Shown here piece after piece: positions 61,869-64,000 of a stretch of 64,000 nt of DNA. The position numbers and the translations under genes are program-made. The stretch comes from Pantoea sp. At-9b (GTDB lineage: Bacteria > Pseudomonadota > Gammaproteobacteria > Enterobacterales > Enterobacteriaceae): positions 2,790,001 to 2,854,000 of the forward strand of contig NC_014837.1 of the NCBI RefSeq assembly GCF_000175935.2, written 5' to 3'. Numbering within the stretch: the first letter of the stretch is position 1; the number at the start of each line of letters is the position of its first letter. The notes beneath the pieces are model-generated. The model had not been told where the DNA came from. It was given only the letters and a program-made list of their open reading frames with translations, and made no database searches.

Positions 61869-64000
61869 TGCAGGTTATGCCTCCTGACGCCAGCGGCGGA
61901 CCGTCACGCCTGTTTATTCTGCGCCCGGTCGCCACCACCCTGTTGATGATCGCCATTCTGCTGGCCGGGATCCTCGGTTACCGCTTCCTGCCGGTTTCCG
62001 CGTTGCCGGAGGTGGATTATCCGACCATCCAGGTCGTCACCCTGTATCCCGGAGCCAGCCCGGATGTGGTGACCTCTTCCATCACCGCCCCACTCGAACG
62101 CCAGTTCGGCCAGATGTCCGGGTTGAAGCAGATGGCTTCGCAAAGTTCCGGCGGCGCTTCGGTGATTACCCTGCAATTCCAGCTCACGCTGTCACTGGAT
62201 GTCGCCGAACAGGAAGTGCAGGCCGCGATCAACTCCGCCACCAATCTTTTGCCGAGCGATCTGCCCAATCCACCGGTCTACAGCAAAGTTAACCCGGCCG
62301 ATCCGCCGATCATGACCCTCGCCGTTACCACCACCAGCATGCCGTTAACCCAGGTGCAGGACATGGTGGAAACCCGTGTGGCCCAGAAAATTTCTCAGGT
62401 CAGCGGCGTCGGTCTTGTCACCCTCTCCGGTGGACAACGGCCCGCTGTGCGCGTGCAGATGAACGCCCAGGCGTTGGCGGCATTGGGACTGACCAGCGAG
62501 ACGGTGCGTACCGCCATCAGCAACGCTAACGTCAACTCGGCAAAAGGTAGCCTCGACGGTCCCACCCGTTCTATCACCCTGTCGGCCAACGACCAGATGA
62601 CCTCGGCGGAGGATTATCGCCAGTTGATCATCAGCTACAACAACGGTGCGCCGGTACGTTTAGGCGATGTCGCCACCATCGAACAGGGTGCCGAAAACAG
62701 CTGGCTTGGGGCCTGGGCTAACCGCCAGCCCGCCATTGTGTTGAATGTGCAACGCCAGCCTGGTGCCAACATTATCGCCACGGCGGATAATATTCGGGCA
62801 TTGCTGCCGTCGTTAACTGCCACACTGCCCAAATCGGTTGAAGTCAAAATGCTCACCGACCGCACCACCAATATCCGCGCGTCGGTGGCCGATACGCAGC
62901 ATGAGCTGATGCTGGCGATTGGGCTGGTGGTGATGATCATCTACCTGTTTCTGCGCAATGTGCCAGCGACCATTATTCCGGCGGTGGCCGTGCCCCTGTC
63001 GCTGGTGGGCACCTTCGCTGCGATGTATTTTCTCGGTTTCTCGATCAACAACCTGACGTTAATGGCGCTGACCATCGCCACCGGCTTTGTGGTCGATGAC
63101 GCCATCGTGGTGATTGAGAACATCTCCCGCTATCTGGAAAAAGGGGAAAAACCGCTCACCGCAGCGCTGAAAGGGGCCGGTGAAATTGGTTTCACCATTA
63201 TCTCCCTCACCTTCTCGCTGATCGCCGTACTGATCCCGTTGTTGTTTATGGGCGATGTGATTGGTCGTCTGTTCCGTGAGTTTGCCGTCACCCTCGCCGT
63301 GGCGATCCTGATCTCCGCCGTGGTATCGCTGACGCTGACGCCGATGATGTGCGCACGCATGCTCAGTGCGGAATCATTGCGCAAACAGAACCGCTTTTCG
63401 CGCGCCAGTGAAGCGATGTTTGACCGGGTGGTTGCCGGTTATGGCCGCTGGCTAACGCGGGTACTGCAACACCCGTGGCTGACGCTGTCCGTCGCCCTCG
63501 GCACCCTGCTCCTGACGGTTCTATTGTGGATCGTTATTCCTAAAGGTTTCTTTCCGCAGCAGGATAACGGCATTATTCAGGGCACCCTACAGGCACCGCA
63601 GTCCGTTTCCTATGCCAGCATGGCGCAGCGCACGCGTGATGTGGCGTCAATCATCATGAAAGATCCTGCGGTACAGAGCCTGACCTCGTTTGTCGGGGTG
63701 GATGGCACCAATGCCGCCCTGAACAGCGCACGCTTACAAATCAACCTCAAACCGCTGGCAGAACGTGACGATCGTATTCCGGCAGTACAGAAACGCTTGC
63801 AGGACGCGGTAGCCAGCGTGCCAGGTGTCTCGTTATGGCTGCAAGCGGTACAGGATCTGACCATCGATACCCAGGCCAGCCGTACCCCTTATCAGTTCAC
63901 GCTGCAATCCGGTTCGCTTGACTCGCTGAGCACCTGGGTGCCGGTGCTGCTTAATCAGCTCAATACCCTGCCTGAACTGCGCGATGTCAGCAGCGACTGG
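61868..64000 (+). CDS. mdtB: MdtB, RND efflux transporter (5' part, cut by window edge)
   Basis: The first 711 codons of an RND pump run in frame to the window end. The N-terminal membrane helix after [14 protein letters not shown], the porter-domain [11 protein letters not shown], and the proton-relay helix [23 protein letters not shown] are all visible. It closely follows E. coli MdtB. MdtB pairs with MdtC (beyond the window) and MdtA; substrates in E. coli include bile salts and novobiocin. Confidence 0.96.
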   Translation, partial: MQVMPPDASGGPSRLFILRPVATTLLMIAILLAGILGYRFLPVSALPEVDYPTIQVVTLYPGASPDVVTSSITAPLERQFGQMSGLKQMASQSSGGASVITLQFQLTLSLDVAEQEVQAAINSATNLLPSDLPNPPVYSKVNPADPPIMTLAVTTTSMPLTQVQDMVETRVAQKISQVSGVGLVTLSGGQRPAVRVQMNAQALAALGLTSETVRTAISNANVNSAKGSLDGPTRSITLSANDQMTSAEDYRQLIISYNNGAPVRLGDVATIEQGAENSWLGAWANRQPAIVLNVQRQPGANIIATADNIRALLPSLTATLPKSVEVKMLTDRTTNIRASVADTQHELMLAIGLVVMIIYLFLRNVPATIIPAVAVPLSLVGTFAAMYFLGFSINNLTLMALTIATGFVVDDAIVVIENISRYLEKGEKPLTAALKGAGEIGFTIISLTFSLIAVLIPLLFMGDVIGRLFREFAVTLAVAILISAVVSLTLTPMMCARMLSAESLRKQNRFSRASEAMFDRVVAGYGRWLTRVLQHPWLTLSVALGTLLLTVLLWIVIPKGFFPQQDNGIIQGTLQAPQSVSYASMAQRTRDVASIIMKDPAVQSLTSFVGVDGTNAALNSARLQINLKPLAERDDRIPAVQKRLQDAVASVPGVSLWLQAVQDLTIDTQASRTPYQFTLQSGSLDSLSTWVPVLLNQLNTLPELRDVSSDW

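Overview
The window reads as chromosomal DNA of an enterobacterium close to Pantoea/Erwinia (Erwiniaceae). The basis is gene-level similarity recalled from memory and gene order, not a database search. The strongest clues are an amylovoran/stewartan-type (ams/wce) exopolysaccharide operon sitting where E. coli has the colanic acid locus, and flanks in the E. coli order (yegH-asmA-dcd-udk-dgcE-yegD, mdtAB, gnd, his operon).

Layout. 1-4501: putrescine catabolism (puuA divergent from puuD-puuR-puuB; no puuC here), with a structured divergent promoter region. 4636-7214: a three-gene gtr glucosyl-modification cassette of the kind carried by serotype-converting phages, without other phage genes. 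7301-8128: yeeZ. 8238-15547: his promoter, His-rich leader peptide and attenuator, then hisGDCBHAFI, mostly with overlapping or touching genes. 15617-16093: yeaK-like tRNA deacylase. 16126-18472: an O-antigen-ligase-type membrane protein and a WaaB-like glycosyltransferase. 18801-20829: an orphan HisJ/ArgT-type binding protein and an aspartoacylase-family hydrolase. 20865-22274: gnd. 22407-29728: a compact, AT-rich, ABC-transporter-type O-polysaccharide cluster (rfbB-rfbD-rfbA-rfbC, one GT2, an RgpF-domain protein, wzm, wzt) read leftwards behind a JUMPstart/ops leader. 30156-32113: galE, galF. 32389-47190: the ams/wce exopolysaccharide genes, also read leftwards, with their own long leader holding a second JUMPstart/ops element and a possible RcsAB box. 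47982-57745: yegH, asmA, dcd, udk, a PAP2 phosphatase, dgcE and yegD. 57796-60381: an OprB-type carbohydrate porin and an aldo/keto reductase. 60624-64000: mdtA and the first 711 codons of mdtB, cut by the window edge.

How the parts fit: dTDP-rhamnose made by RfbABCD should feed the GT2/RgpF enzymes, whose polymer Wzm/Wzt would export to a ligase in the periplasm. GalF/GalE adjust UDP-glucose and UDP-galactose for the neighbouring exopolysaccharide operon, whose Wza/Wzb/Wzc machinery exports the product. The two ops leaders suggest that RfaH drives both surface-polysaccharide operons. Gtr proteins would decorate O-antigen with glucose.

Most interesting observations: no Wzy polymerase gene is visible in the ams operon. 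At the place where amsC/wceL is expected there is only about 300 bp holding a rho-independent terminator and a palindromic repeat. That repeat belongs to a REP/BIME-like family seen four times at gene ends, once supplying the yegH stop codon. Other notable points are the very small rhamnose-type ABC O-antigen locus with a Wzt lacking the carbohydrate-binding extension, a perfect 12-bp inverted repeat in the puu control region, and two tandem perfect palindromes before dgcE. I found no CRISPR array, rRNA, tRNA or intact mobile element.
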